64,000 bases of DNA from Ornithodoros turicata (lineage: Eukaryota; Arthropoda; Arachnida; Ixodida; Argasidae). The position numbers and the translations under genes are program-made. The first letter of the stretch is position 1, and every line of letters starts with the position of its first letter. Shown one piece after another: positions 1 to 10,739 of the stretch. Location of the stretch: positions 54,287,581 through 54,351,580 of the forward strand of contig NC_088203.1 in NCBI RefSeq assembly GCF_037126465.1, read 5' to 3'. The notes under the pieces are model-generated. The model was not told the origin of the DNA, made no database searches, and saw only the letters and a list, made by a program, of their open reading frames with translations.

Positions 1-2
1 AC

Positions 3-599
3 GATACAATCAAATTCTCTTGTAACCATTCCAACACCTCGGTAAATTTCCTCGATGTTAATATATCTATACAATCTGGCAAACTTATTACCGACCTCTA
101 CAAGAAACCAACTGATAAACGTCAATACCTACACTTCCAAAGCCACCACCCAAATTTCCAAAAAAGGAATATACCGTACGGCCGATTTACACGCCTTAAG
201 CGCATATGCTCTAACGACAACGATTTTCTTGAACGCGCTAGAGAAATGTCAGTTGACTTTCAGAAACGCAATTATCTGCCGAAACTGATAGAGAACGCCC
301 TATTAAAATGTAGTTTTTTGCAGAGAGATACATTGCTCTCCCACCAGCCTATTAAACAGCGCGATGATATCGCTTTCGTCACCGTCTACAACAAAACATT
401 GAACAACGCTAGATCCATTTTTGAACGTCATCTGAACATAGTGCACAGCGATGAAAAAGATATTTTCCCAACTACTCCAGTTGTAACTTTCCGCAGATCT
501 CGCAGTATTCGCAACATCCTCACCTCCTCTCGCTTAGTGCACAGCAACCCGGTTGCTCTCCTTGCAATAAAACACGCTGTCAAACATGTCATTTCATAA
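3..599 (+). pseudogene. PLE reverse transcriptase, C-terminal part
   Basis: The open frame starts before the window (first full codon at base 3) and ends at a TAA at 597-599. The segment LYKKPTDKRQYLHFQSHHP, at about residues 33-51, is the signature of the region after the RT catalytic core in Penelope-like elements. It is followed by a basic RLKRICS stretch. The palm motifs would lie upstream, outside the window. The frame stops before the endonuclease, so the polyprotein is broken here. An internal ATG at 246 only marks the middle of the same frame and is not a start. The family call is firm; activity is not expected. Confidence 0.82.
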
Positions 600-694
600 A
601 TCCGTGTACATCTATCTCTAGTAACGCTAATTCCTTTACATTCAAGATACGACACTCTTTACATTACAATTCATTCAATTTATGCTATTTGATT

Positions 695-950
695 ATGTGC
701 AAAAAATGCAACGTCCAATATATTGGTGAAACATCAAATTCCATGCGAGAAAGATTTTATGGCCACAAATCTGACATAATTAATAATCGCCCCACCCCTG
801 TCTCTGTACACTTTAATGCATCGGGACATGACTTTAAGACTCATCTATCAATTGTTCTCCTTGAATCCGGATATACAAATGACATAAAACGAAAAAATCG
901 CGAATCCTACTTGATCTCTAAATTTTGCTCCATGCAGCCATATGGGTTAA
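695..950 (+). pseudogene. PLE GIY-YIG endonuclease domain
   Basis: The frame opens just upstream (TTG at 689, ATG at 695). It encodes CKKCNVQYIGETSNSMRERF, containing the C-x2-C knuckle and the YIG half of a GIY-YIG nuclease, then a conserved H in YGHKSDI and a further H in SGHDF. This domain nicks the target during Penelope retrotransposition. It lies one frame away from the reverse transcriptase and about 100 bases beyond that frame's stop. Residues after about base 947 lose all resemblance to the family, so the remaining open frame to 1096 is non-coding flank. Confidence 0.83.
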
Positions 951-959
951 ACATATACG

Positions 960-1394
960 CTGTTACGCTCGTTACAGTTGTTCAACTCTTAATTATGCTC
1001 AAGTGGGTCGTCCTTCTGTTATCCAAGAAGTGTGGATGTTGGGGGTGGATGTGTTCGCCGGCCGGGGGGGGGGGTGGCAGCGCGGCTGGCTGGTGACCGC
1101 GGAGCGACCTTGAGTCTTCCCCGAAACTCCTTGTTACAGGGAGCATCAGAAGGGTCGCCTTGCGTTTTTCGGCTGTCCGCGCTGTGAACTTTCCCCTGTT
1201 ATGTGTCTGTGACACAGGACCCTGGGCTGTATTTTTTGGTCTTGTCCGGTCTGCTTCGCTTTTTACTTATTTTACTTATTGTTTTTTCAACTCCCTCAGC
1301 GAGATAAGTGTCTTAGATTGTGTTTTTGCTTGTCTATTTCCCTTTCTCCCTCCCTTTCTACTGGTATATATACGTCCGGTTGTACGGCTACTCT
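960..1394. other. Unassigned spacer
   Basis: Nothing recognisable. It contains a G-rich run near 1065-1075 and a pyrimidine-rich stretch near 1330-1360. The open frames in this interval are compositional. Confidence 0.5.
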
Positions 1395-1398
1395 TTAA

Positions 1399-1938
1399 AG
1401 GGAGACTCCGCACCAAAAACGTGTTGAGGTAACAGTGCGACATCAATCCGTACCGTATGATATTTCAGAGAACACAATTTCACATCCCCAAGTGGCCCAG
1501 ATGATTTGAAAATGAATAATTTCCTTCGAGTGATTAGGCGCTCCTCCACGGAAAAGCAGCCCAGCAACACTGGGCTTCACCTCACCGGTATTCCTCGTGT
1601 ACGGCTTTCTGTAGGTTTTGCTGTTACCGCTGGCGAATATCTTAGAGCGAAATCGAGGAAGCAGACGACTGGTCATCCACGCGACACGAAGAAGTTACAA
1701 AGCGCGTGCCCGAAAAACAGCCGGTGGCCCACACGAGACTACCGGTGACGTCACGCATGGTACAGGAGGTAGTAGAGGGAACCTTCAGAAGTTTCGGTTT
1801 CGTTTTGAGCTTCCCAGCTCTTTTGGCAACTAACGAGTCCCCGACTGCCAAACGAACTGTATTTCTCATTTCGGAAGGATGTATCGAGCTTATTTACATA
1901 GTCATTATAATAGTTTCGGATTGTCCCGGAGTCTCCCT
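1399..1938. mobile_element. MITE with TTAA target duplication (Kolobok- or piggyBac-like)
   Basis: The left end reads AGGGAGACTCCG and the right end CGGAGTCTCCCT. They form a perfect short inverted repeat, directly flanked by TTAA at 1395-1398 and 1939-1942. The length is 540 bp and there is no transposase. TTAA targets are used by Kolobok and piggyBac elements; an AGGG end fits Kolobok better. The superfamily assignment is an inference from termini only. Confidence 0.75.
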
Positions 1939-2072
1939 TTAACCTAAAGAAGTGCAGACTCTGCACGTAAGCCTTGTTCATCTTAATTGTAATAAAGTGT
2001 TCCTACCCGTTTTTCCTTCACCCAGTGTAATCACAGTTAATTGGACTTTGGCGTTGCTTTTTACTGTGTATT

Positions 2073-2088
2073 GTTAGGTTAGGTTAGG
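2073..2088 (+). repeat. Short (TTAGG)3 telomere-like array
   Basis: Three consecutive units of the arthropod telomere repeat TTAGG inside a chromosome arm. A longer array is at 31543-31580. Confidence 0.6.
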
Positions 2089-2094
2089 TGGATG

Positions 2095-2355
2095 CAGTTC
2101 GTGCTGTGCTGAGAATGCACTGCGTTGGTCGAAGTTTTGCCACCTCGCATTGACGTACCGGTTAGGGGGGAGGGATTGTCTGGGGTATTTCCTGGGGGTT
2201 TTTCCTCAGACGCTTTCAGACATATGTCGGCACAGTTCCCTTAGAAGTCTGCCCAGGCCGCACATTCCCCCAGGGCGTCAGTCGTGACGTTGCCCCCGTC
2301 TGTGAGGCCGACAACGGCGAGCCCTTTCACCATCACCACCACCACCACCACCGTA
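2095..2355 (+). repeat. Interspersed retroelement 3' end with (CAC)n tail
   Basis: A GC-richer block reads through CCTCAGACGCTTTCAGACAT, then a CCCAGGCCGC stretch, and ends in a CACCACCAC microsatellite at about 2330-2352. The arrangement (unique body, simple-sequence tail) is that of a SINE or LINE 3' end. The body resembles tick interspersed repeats as I remember them; no search was done. Confidence 0.45.
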
Positions 2356-2359
2356 CCGG

Positions 2360-3610
2360 TCAAGATGGCCGCCGGAATACTGGACGCATAAAATCGATTC
2401 GAACGAATCTGACATCGTGTTCCGCCTTATGCATGATGCGAAACATCCGTGAAAGGACTTATAACTCAGAAGCGAAGTTTGTGAAAGATCACCTTGTGCA
2501 CCAGATCACATGTGCACAAGATCAGTGCAGCACCGCACTTGGCGCGATACAGAGCTGAGTTGTTTCGCTTTCGACACGTGGATTAAGAAATCCATCCCCC
2601 TTGAACGTTTGTCATTCTCGTGATAAACGCCAGATGACCACGTCCTCCGTTTATTATAACGCTTCGAGAAATGACTTTGCGGGATGCTGCTTGCCCACTT
2701 TGTTTGTAGTTCAACCCTCATGATAAGTGTCGCAACGCTATCGACAAAAGCCTTTGCTTAGAAATTGATTTTGCTTTACAGCATCACGATGTACAGCAAA
2801 AAGCAGCAGCGAGCAGCAGGACTTTCATTTTCTTCGCAGGCGGGCTATGGGTCCCCTCAGAAAGTGCAGAGCAACATAATCAATTACAGATGAACGAGTT
2901 TATGTTCAAAAGTGTCCTAGTCGCACTACACCTTTGAGTTTTGTTTTTCTTTTTCCCGGCCTGACACCAGCTACTGCGTGCGTCTGCAGGTGAGTTCTTC
3001 GTAGTCTACAAGACATATGTCGAACAGTAAATATTAAAAATCCAACTCAAAAGCTCAGCTCTCAAGAGATGAATAAAACAGGAGAGCCTCTACAGGGCAT
3101 CTACAGAGATTATAATTCAAACCATGTTTGGCAATTCACAATACATATATTCGTCACGATTATAAAGGAACTAGACCTGTGGAAGAAAACTGTCGTATCA
3201 GTGTCCGCAAGCATAGTGCACGAGTATGCACTTCTCAAGGGTCCAGGGCTCCCAGGGATTGGTCAACCCTTGCCACGTGAGCCTTACAGCTAGACGCCAT
3301 TTTAAAGATGACGTCCACTTCCATAGTTTCTACGTTAATAAAGCATTCAGCTACTTCGCCGCTACGAGCTACGATCCGCCGCGCCATCTGCAAGGCCGTC
3401 TGTGTTATAGCGTTTATTGTCTGCGTCGTGGGTGGTCACGTTGTTCGTGCGAAGCAGAAAATAGAAGTGAATGACTGGCGGCGGCGTTGGGTCCATTTTG
3501 GGCCGGCGGCGGCGGCGTGAATCTGCGAGCCGGCTGCATCGTCTCCGGCGGCGTCGTTCAGAGCAGATCGGCGGCGTGCTCATCCGCGTGTTAAGAGGCC
3601 AGACCAGTCG
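2360..3610. other. Spacer, CGG-rich towards the right
   Basis: No gene is supported. The stretch 3475-3560 is strongly enriched in CGG triplets, which produces arginine-rich open frames on both strands that I do not regard as coding. Confidence 0.5.
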
Positions 3611-3987
3611 TGGACATAGGTGGGCATTTTGGTGAAACCTCACTCGCCCTCACCCTCACGGCCCTCAAGGGCACATGTCCTCACTCGCCCTCACTCTCAC
3701 CGCCCTCACGAGCACATGCCCTCACTCGCCCTCACGGCCCTCACAGACACATGCCCTCACTCGCCCTCACCCTCACGGCACTCACAAACGCAAGCCCTGA
3801 GGGTCTTACCCTCATAATGTCTCCTGTGAGTGCACTCATGAGGTTGTGTCCCTCATGAGACCTCCTGTGGGTGCACTCATGAGGTCTGAGGGGCGCCAGG
3901 TCTCTGTGAGTGAAGTCACTGGTGAGGCCTGAGGTATGTGAGGCCAGTATGAGGGCATTCAGAAATGAGGTCAAATGACGCATGATG

Positions 3988-4861
3988 TGGTTCCAGCGAC
4001 ACAACCACTGGATTTGTACACTTTAAAGGGCTGGTGTGCACGTATTTAGCAATTTCGTCTACGTCGCGCTGGGAACACAGCAAAGCGTCCTGAGCTGACT
4101 GATTATTTTGCGATATGGTTCCAGCGACCTAACTACAGGCAGGGTGCACTTTAAAGGGCTGGTGTGCACGTTTTTACAAATTTAGTCTATGTCGCGCTGG
4201 GAACACAACAAAGCGTCCGGAGCTGACTGATTACTTGGCGATATGGTTCCAGCGACCCAACTACAGGCAGGGTGCACTTTAAAGGGCTGGTGTGCACGTT
4301 TTAACAAATTTAGTCTATGTCGCGCTCGGAACACAACAAAGCGTCCTGAGCTGACTGATTACTTGGCGATATGGTTCCAGTAACCGAACTACGAGCAGGG
4401 CGCACTTTAAAGGGCTGGTGTGCCCGTTTTTAGCAATTTCGTCTACGTCGCTCTGGGAACACAGCGAAGCGTCCTGGGCTGACTGATTACTTGGTGATAT
4501 GGTTCCAGCGATCCAACTGCAGGCAGGGTGCACTTTGAAGGACTGGGGTGCCCGTTTTTAGCAATTCCGTCTACGTCGCGCTGGGAACACAGCAAATCGT
4601 CCTGAGCTGACTGATTAGTTGGCGATATGGTTCCATCGACCCATATACAGGCAGGGTGCACTTTAAAGGGCTGGTGTGCCCGTTTTGAGCAATTTCGTCT
4701 ATGTCGCGCTGGGAACACAGCGAAGCCTCCTGAGCTGACTGATTACTTCGTGATATGGTTCCAGCGACCCAACTACCGAGAGCGTGCACTTTAAAGGGCA
4801 GGTGCGCCGGTTTTTAGCAATTTCGTCTATGTCGCGCTGGGAACACAACAAAGCCCAGTAC
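3988..4861 (+). repeat. Tandem array of ~128-bp units, left arm
   Basis: About seven units. Each contains GGTGCACTTTAAAGGGCTGG, then a lysine-poor A/T segment, then CGCGCTGGGAACACA and TGACTGATTACTTGG. Units differ at a few positions, so the array is not newly expanded. Confidence 0.9.
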
Positions 4862-5860
4862 ACTTGGCTGTGTTCCCAGCGCGACGTAGACGAAATTGCT
4901 AAAAACGTGCACATCAGCCCTTTAAAGTGCACTCTGCAGGTAGTTGGATCGCTGGAACCATGTCACCAAGTAATCAGTCAGCCAAGACGCTTTGCTCTTT
5001 CCCAGCGCGACATATACGAAACTGCTAAAAACGGGCACACCAGCCCTTTAAAGTGCACACTGCGTGTAGGTGGGTCGATGGAACCATATCACCAAGTAAT
5101 CAATCAGCTCAGGAGGCTTTGCTGTGTTCCCAGCGCGACACAGACGAAATTGGTAAAAACGTGCTCACCAGCGCTTTAAAGTGCACCCTGCCTGTAGTCG
5201 AGTAGCTGGAACCATATCACCAAGTAATTAGTCAGCTCAGGACGCGTGGCTGTGTTCCCAGAGCGACGTAGACGAAATTGCTAAAAACGGGCACACCAGC
5301 CCTTTAAAGTGCACCCTGCCGGTAGGTGGGTCGCTGTAATCATATCAAGAAGTAATCAGTCAGCTCAGGAGGCTTTGTTGTGTTCCAAGCGCGACGTAGA
5401 CGAAATTGCTAAAAACGTGCACTCGGGCCCTTTAAAGTGCACCACGCCTGTAGTTGGGTCGCTGGAACCGTATCCCCAAGTAATCAGTCAACTCAGGACA
5501 CGTGGGTGTGTTCCCAGCGCGACGTAGACGAAATTGCTAAAAACGGGCACACCAACCCTTTAAAGTGCACCCTGCCGGTAGTTGGGTGGCTGGAACCATG
5601 TCACGAAGTAATCAGTCAGCCAAGACGCTTTGCTCTGTTCTCAGCGCGACATATACTAAACTGCTAAAAACGGGCACACCAGCCCGTTAAAGTGCACACT
5701 GCATGTAGGTGGGTCGATGGAACCATATCACCAACTAATCCGTCAGTTCAGGGCGCTTGGCTGTGTTCCCAGCGCGACGTAGACGAAATTTGGTAAAAAT
5801 GGGAACACCAGCCCTTTAAAGTGCACTCTGCCGGTAGCTGTATCGCTGGAACCATATCAC
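4862..5860 (-). repeat. Tandem array of ~128-bp units, right arm
   Basis: The same unit in inverted orientation, about eight copies. Each shows TGTGTTCCCAGCGCGAC and CCCTTTAAAGTGCACCCTG. This creates repetitive open frames of 70-130 codons that are artefacts of the repeat. Confidence 0.9.
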
Positions 5861-6194
5861 TAGTGCCTTCATAATTTGCCCACGTCTCGTAAGCGTCATT
5901 TAACCCCATTTCTGAATGCACTCGTACTGACCTCACACCCCTCAGGCCTCACCAGTGACTTCACTCACACAGACCTGGCGCCCCTCAGACCTCATGAGTG
6001 CACTCACAGGAGGTCTCATGAGGGGCAAAACCTCATGAGTGCACTCACAGGAGACCTCATGAGGGTAAGAACCTCATGAGTGCACTCACGGACGGCCTGA
6101 TCGCGGGCTTGCCCTTTGAGGTGAGGGTGAGGGGCACTCATGAGGGCCCTCATGAGTGAGTTCGCCCAGCTATGGTTATCAGGTTATCCGGCGC

Positions 6195-6368
6195 TTAGTT
6201 CACGTCCAGGAAGCTGTTGGGAATAAATCCCTCTAGACCGACAATGTACGAATCATCCAGGTGTAGCGGCTTATATAACGCGATCGTGAAGTCATTCAGC
6301 GTGTTGGACGGGTGCAGGTCCATGCTGGCGTTCGAGAGCAGATACACGTAAAATTCATTTTCTGACAT
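6195..6368 (-). CDS. Polinton-type small ORF after integrase (truncated)
   Basis: A 57-codon frame begins MSENEFYVYL and ends FLDVN followed by TAA. Its ATG overlaps the end of the upstream integrase frame (integrase stop at 6355-6357), a compact arrangement typical of Polinton or adintovirus-like gene clusters. The N-terminal pattern (SNASMDLHPSNTLNDF) resembles the start of a much longer structural-type protein found in these elements. Here the frame ends about 20 bp from the foldback, so the rest has probably been lost. Family membership is inferred from pattern and position; no function is assigned. Confidence 0.55.
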   Translation of the reverse strand: MSENEFYVYLLSNASMDLHPSNTLNDFTIALYKPLHLDDSYIVGLEGFIPNSFLDVN

Positions 6369-7588
6369 CGCTGGCGGGCACCCAAGAATCGTGATCTTTG
6401 GCGTATCCGAACCAACGAACCAAGTAGTGCCAATACCCCGTTAAATTTCTTCTTTCTAATCACAGTGGATATGAGTCGCTTATCGTACGAGGAAAGATGG
6501 TGGACGGGCTGCAGCTCCTGCTCGTAGAATGATCCCAGTATTTCTTTTCCCGTCGAATCTTTCACGTACACTACGGGTGGATCGGTCTTTCTCGTTCGCG
6601 ACACCTCAAACACTTCGGCCGTCCACCTTTGATTGTAGCCTTTGGCCACGGAGTAAGAAGACTAGGAGATGAAACTTCACTCTCTCCTGCGACCAGAGAA
6701 TGTACGAGGAGCGCGCGCTCGGCGGCCCGGCCCGCACTGCCATCTGTTACACGAGGACGCAGAATTTCCGAAGCATGCGGTCACGTGATACTGTCGCTTG
6801 TCAGGCGGCGTGACTAAAACACGTGAAAGCACGTGAATTAAACGCTAGGAAAGAAGAAGAAGATGAAACGCTTACGCGATCACCGTGCTCCTGTCGTCTG
6901 CTCAACAGAACCGAGAGGCAAAAGAATGAAATTGTTTTCCCGTTGGTTTCGCGAAACAAGAAGCGTTATGTAGTTGACAAGCATGATATTTATTGCCAAG
7001 ACAAACATCGGTCACGTTCGTTAGTTTGTCATCATCCGTAGAGGCTGCTGTACGACTCGCGAAAAGCACTGTTTTCCCCCATAGCCTTCCATGTAAAAGC
7101 GCAAATGGAAGACAGTGCCGCCGTGCCATCTGTCGCGTGAAGTCAGCAACTGCCTTTTTTCTCTTCCCCAACGTGACAGTCTCTGGTCGCGCGCTGGCGC
7201 TTGCTTCTATGGGCAGTGTCATCTCCTAGTCTTCTTACTCCGTGCCTTTGGCGAACACGCCGCGATCTAACGCGAGCCTCACCTGGTCCCCTGCTTTATA
7301 CTTGCTCTCGCGCGGGGTCGTCTTACGATTCAATCTGTTGAACAGAGCTACTTGATTTCCGGCGTTCAGGTTTTTCGGCTGTTCGCCCGTGACAGAGTGT
7401 TCCGAGTCGTTATAGTCGGCCACTATCTTCGGCAGCGCGTTGATATAATTAAACTTCCCCGTACTAGTGAAATGTCTGGCTATTCTTTCTCTAATTGTTG
7501 TCTGCACGCGACCACAGGAAGCCGCCTTCATTCCACTTTGCGTGCTATAGTGATTTAGTAGCGACTGAAAATACTGACGAACGGGGGA
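6355..7588 (-). pseudogene. Polinton/Maverick integrase, C-terminal half, interrupted
   Basis: A retroviral-type (DDE) integrase. Reading leftwards, 7588-7253 encodes the end of the catalytic core (SLLNHYSTQSG, KFNYINALPKIVADYNDSEH, the last a Polinton hallmark). 6638-6355 encodes the SH3-like segment (GSFYEQELQPVHH) and then, after a one-base frameshift near 6440, a chromodomain-like tail (YLVRWFGYAKDHDSWVPASD). A 598-bp MITE separates the two pieces and has duplicated 8 bp of coding sequence. The first catalytic aspartates are missing, because homology starts only just before the final third of the core. Upstream the sequence switches directly to a Harbinger remnant. It would have inserted Polinton DNA into the host genome; it is now dead. 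Confidence 0.8.
6647..7244. mobile_element. 598-bp MITE with 8-bp target duplication (hAT/P-like)
   Basis: Ends are perfect inverted repeats of at least 25 bp beginning CACGGAGTAAGAAGACTAGG. The element is flanked by CCTTTGGC at 6639-6646 and 7245-7252. Removing the element and one duplication restores continuous homology of the integrase, which proves the insertion. An 8-bp duplication fits hAT or P superfamilies; CA ends fit both. There is no transposase inside. Confidence 0.88.
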
Positions 7589-7925
7589 AACCCAAAATTC
7601 GCGGCTTGAACGGTCAGCTGCTTTCATCTGCGCTTGTGCAGCACTACACAACATCGCATGCGTATGGAACGACCCCTGCCCAATGGACAACATGCAAATA
7701 CAAGAAGATGAGGGTCCTGTATCTGCTATCTACCCAGACGTTGTGCTTGGTGCACACATGAGGCGCCGTCTAATTGCAAAATTTTTTTTCCCGCGTTCAG
7801 GACGATGCCTAGAGCACCGAGCTTTGATCCTGATGATCTTTTTACATGCTTCCTCAAGTCATCTACATTGTTCACTGAAGGAAGATAATTATGCACATGC
7901 AGAGAAAACAATGGTGATTCATTAA
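7588..7925 (+). pseudogene. PIF/Harbinger transposase, C-terminal tail
   Basis: The frame holds the residues CACAALHNIACVWNDP, the hallmark of the HARBI1-type nuclease C-terminus (AC..LHNIA), and then an acidic stretch and HMRRRLIAKFF, where family resemblance ends near base 7790. The catalytic DDE part is absent: the sequence joins the Polinton integrase at about 7580. It converges on the Myb/SANT-like gene at 8182-9684, the usual two-gene composition of Harbinger elements. It is a 5'-truncated remnant. Confidence 0.72.
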
Positions 7926-8181
7926 TTTGAATACATCAATCTTGTTGCTACTGTCTTTGACTACAAAAATGTTTAATGAGTGAAATATTTGCATTGAATG
8001 TGCAATGAATTAAACATGTACACTGAACTGTTACATTATATTACATTCATAGATGGATAAATGCAGACAACTGCTTACAAAAGCAGTCACGATGAAATAT
8101 GGCAGTACTTTTAAATCATGTTACGTTCAATCGAGTTTGCTTGTTCATATCTTGAGTTAGCTGCTCCCCCAATAGTCTTTG

Positions 8182-9684
8182 CTACATCTTATGCACCTGA
8201 ATTTCTTCACGCACACTCTTGACTTCCAGTTTGTGCATAATACGCATGTGCCTTAGTTTTAGCTTGTGTTCTTCTTTCATGAGCTTGACCCTCAGCGTGT
8301 GCTCAGCGTCTCTACGTATATTGTCCTGTGCCATCATCTCCCGTCGTGATTCCAATTCTGAAGAAAGAGCATTCTCAAGCACAGCACTTCTTGCTCTGGA
8401 TGACCTCTGCTCTCTTTGTGTGTTGGTTGTGTTAGTTGGCATTGTTGATTCGCGTGGTGGTACGGATGTACCGCTTAAGTGTACACTGCTCGATATAGCG
8501 TGTGAGGACGCATCACGCGAAGCTGGTCCTGAACTCAGTAACTGAGTCCCTTCACCACCTGCCGTTGTAGCTTCGTCCAGAACGGTGTCGTCAGAGGTGG
8601 AACGTTCAGACTGTAACTGAGCACCACCTGTCGACCCAGGCACAGTGTGAAAGGTGCCTGCAGAGAGAAAACAGCAAAAATGGAGCACAACATGACAAAA
8701 TGCGAAAAGCAAACACGTGTGAGCTCTATGTAACAAAGAACTAGGCAAAAAGAGCATCATCAATATAAGTGATTGTAACTGGAGTAGATTTACACATAAG
8801 GTGTATGGCATCATTAATAAGTCTGCTGACATGCGGAGGGTATATGTATAAAGAGAAGTTAGTACACATGAAGAGGTGGTGATTACGAACAAGGACAGCT
8901 CCAGATGGCCTGTCCTGCAGGGATTTTTTCCAGCAACCCCTAGAAGTATTGCACCAACGCCATGAAATTTCTTGGTATAACGCATTCATTCGTGAAAGGG
9001 GAATATGTTGATGTAGCCTGCACCTTCCCGTCCTGAAGAAAAAGTCTGGGATCTGTACTGTCCCGTACCTTCTCGTCGCTTCTTCATGACTGTGCACCGA
9101 ACCAACCAACCGAACTACTGTTTTAGAGTTAGTACTGTCATTTACTTGCCTCGCTCTACAATTTGCGTCCCGTTGTGGTCGTCTAACATGGGAAGTAGAA
9201 TACTCCGTACTTCCGGAGTCACGCAGTTGCGGTCACCATCGTAAGGGTTGTGTATCCTTGTGGCAATGTGGGGGACGATGGACTCCACTTGCTCGAGGAC
9301 CGGGTCCATTGGGGAGGGAGGTCCACCACCACCTGACAACCCAAGACGAAGTTGCAGTGTTCTGCGATGCATGTGATGTCAAACGAAAGCTAGCAAATGG
9401 AACAGTTGTACGCACCTGTCAGCATGCTGTGTCTCACAACTTTCGCTGTTTCTTTTTTCCACTTCCCCTACAAATTGTCCCACACTTTTCGCAATTGTTT
9501 CACATTCCGATGCACTACACCAGGTATACTGTTGAACTGCGCAGCCATCTTCTCCCGCGCTTGCTGTTTCGATTTCGCAGACACACTGTCGGTCTTCTTG
9601 TTCTCCACTATGCCCTTGTACTTCCTGTAGAAGTTCGAGAAAGGTGTCTGTTTCATCAGGTGTCATGTGCGTTCGTTTTGACAT
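8182..9684 (-). pseudogene. Myb/SANT-like DNA-binding protein (Harbinger accessory), 3 exons
   Basis: Exon 1 (9684-9416) starts MSKRTHMTPDETDTFLELL and carries a trihelix/SANT-like domain (KQQAREKMAAQFNSIPGV, then VKQLRKVWDNL). Exon 2 (9332-9146) has LEQVESIVPHI and RNCVTPEVRSILLPM. Exon 3 (8657-8182) ends in a charged coiled-coil (KLMKEEHKLKLRHMRIMHKL). Donors and acceptors are GT-AG (for example the donor GTGCGTAC at 9415). In Harbinger transposons such a protein brings the transposase into the nucleus and to the ends. Exon 1 has a one-base frameshift near 9625 and a stop after VWDNL at about 9468, so it is broken. A host MSANTD-type gene is the alternative; the convergent transposase tail favours Harbinger. 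Confidence 0.65.
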
Positions 9685-9699
9685 GGTTGACGAGCCAGT

Positions 9700-10525
9700 T
9701 GAACATTGTTGAACGGTTGAAGTCTGAACTCACGTGGTCGTCCTGCCACCTGTCTTGCAACGTTTGACTCGTCTTGGATTTGTTCGGCTTGTACAATGTT
9801 GCAAGACCACAATTCAAATACGTGTTAGACGTAATAACCGATCCCGAAGAAGCGTCGCTGTTCAAAATTTTATTAAACGGAAGAGGTAATACGTTTAAGA
9901 AACACATTTCAGTGATAAATCATCGATAAATATTACTAGTTTCATCATATTAACTAGCAAAAAGGAAGTGTACTGTCACTCCCAGACTCGCTCCGAGAAC
10001 AGTTCGCGTTTCCTTTCGTAAGGAAAGTGGAAGCTGCATTCAAAAGTATCACTAGGTGAAAAACCGGCCTTCTGGGGAAAGAGACTTTTGCGGTTCCTAG
10101 GGAGAGGAAGGGAAGTTACAAAAGGAAAGTCACATTTAAAAATTCGGGGGTTACTCCACCCTTTCAACTTTTCTCTAAATTATTTTTACTTCTTCTCACC
10201 CCTATTCCTGCAGTACCTCGTGTGGCACGGGAATAGGGCTAATTAAGTTTCCTTTCTTTACTATTTTTATCCTTCCCCCTCCCAGGGAACCCTGCCTCTA
10301 GCTCTTCTATATTTTCATTCAATACTCCCCCAAAAACGTGCTGCACCTAGGTGCGCAATCAATTGTGATGATCATGATAATACTGATACACTGCAGTTGA
10401 AGACGTCAAAAGCAAAACACTGAAATGTGTGCACTCCGATGACCAAGACATATTTATCCTGTAGAGTAAATGCTTGTGAAATCAGCTTCTCACCCACACC
10501 AGTATTCAACTTCAAGGGTGGAGAC
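9700..10525. other. AT-rich spacer
   Basis: No coding or repeat structure could be supported apart from weak palindromes. It may contain the 5' flank of the Myb/SANT-like gene. Confidence 0.4.
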
Positions 10526-10529
10526 CATT

Positions 10530-10690
10530 CCACGCGAAGTGATCCAGACACTCAGCCCGCCCCCTTCCCTCCAGAATTTTATGTGAACTTTTTCGGTGGT
10601 TCCTTCGACTTGGAAAGCAACAAAACATTGCTCTCTGAAATTGAACTGGTTGGGGTGTAGAGCCCCTCGAAGATGCAGTGCCATGTAAGG
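10530..10690 (-). repeat. Interspersed repeat, copy 1
   Basis: The reverse complement (GCATCTTCGAGGGGC, then AATGTTTTGTTGCTTTC, then the GGAACCACC block) matches 20500-20552 plus 21305-21430, where the same repeat has been split by a hAT MITE. It is of unknown class. Confidence 0.65.
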
Positions 10691-10739
10691 CACAGAGCAT
10701 GTTGAAAAGCGTCTTGTTTAATACGGAACAGTTTATTTT

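Larger units (their letters stand above)
3..950 (+). mobile_element. Penelope-like element (PLE), truncated 3' part
   Basis: One retroelement fragment that enters from the left edge. It consists of the end of a PLE reverse transcriptase followed by a GIY-YIG endonuclease, the domain order expected for Penelope elements. The two domains are now in different frames. The 5' part lies outside the window, and no terminal repeat is visible on the right, where homology fades near base 950. PLEs copy themselves by target-primed reverse transcription using the GIY-YIG nick. Confidence 0.85.
3615..6174. mobile_element. Foldback element: 2.5-kb palindrome of 128-bp units
   Basis: The two halves are reverse complements around a centre near 4861. 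From the outside in, each arm has a short terminal segment (CATAG then TGGGC), a CCTCAC / CTCATGAG minisatellite zone (3650-3950 and 5930-6150), and about seven to eight tandem units of about 128 bp. Unit starts such as GGTTCCAGCG recur at 4118, 4246, 4372, 4500, 4628 and 4756. Their complements recur at 5081, 5209, 5337, 5465, 5593, 5720 and 5848. No transposase is encoded, and no clear target duplication is visible. The structure is that of foldback elements (long inverted repeats made of tandem units). It abuts the Polinton fragment on its right. Confidence 0.85.

Noticed and set aside
3362..3643. Arginine-rich ORF on the minus strand
   Set aside because: It is a product of the CGG-rich composition; no start context, splice or motif support.
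4315..5667. Series of similar 70-130-codon ORFs on both strands
   Set aside because: They are translations of the 128-bp foldback units; the frames follow the repeat and have no family resemblance.
3988..5860. CRISPR-like array
   Set aside because: The units are contiguous 128-bp repeats without unique spacers, in a eukaryotic genome.
8219..8545. 108-codon plus-strand ORF
   Set aside because: It is antisense to exon 3 of the Myb/SANT-like gene, whose coiled coil and splice sites are clear.
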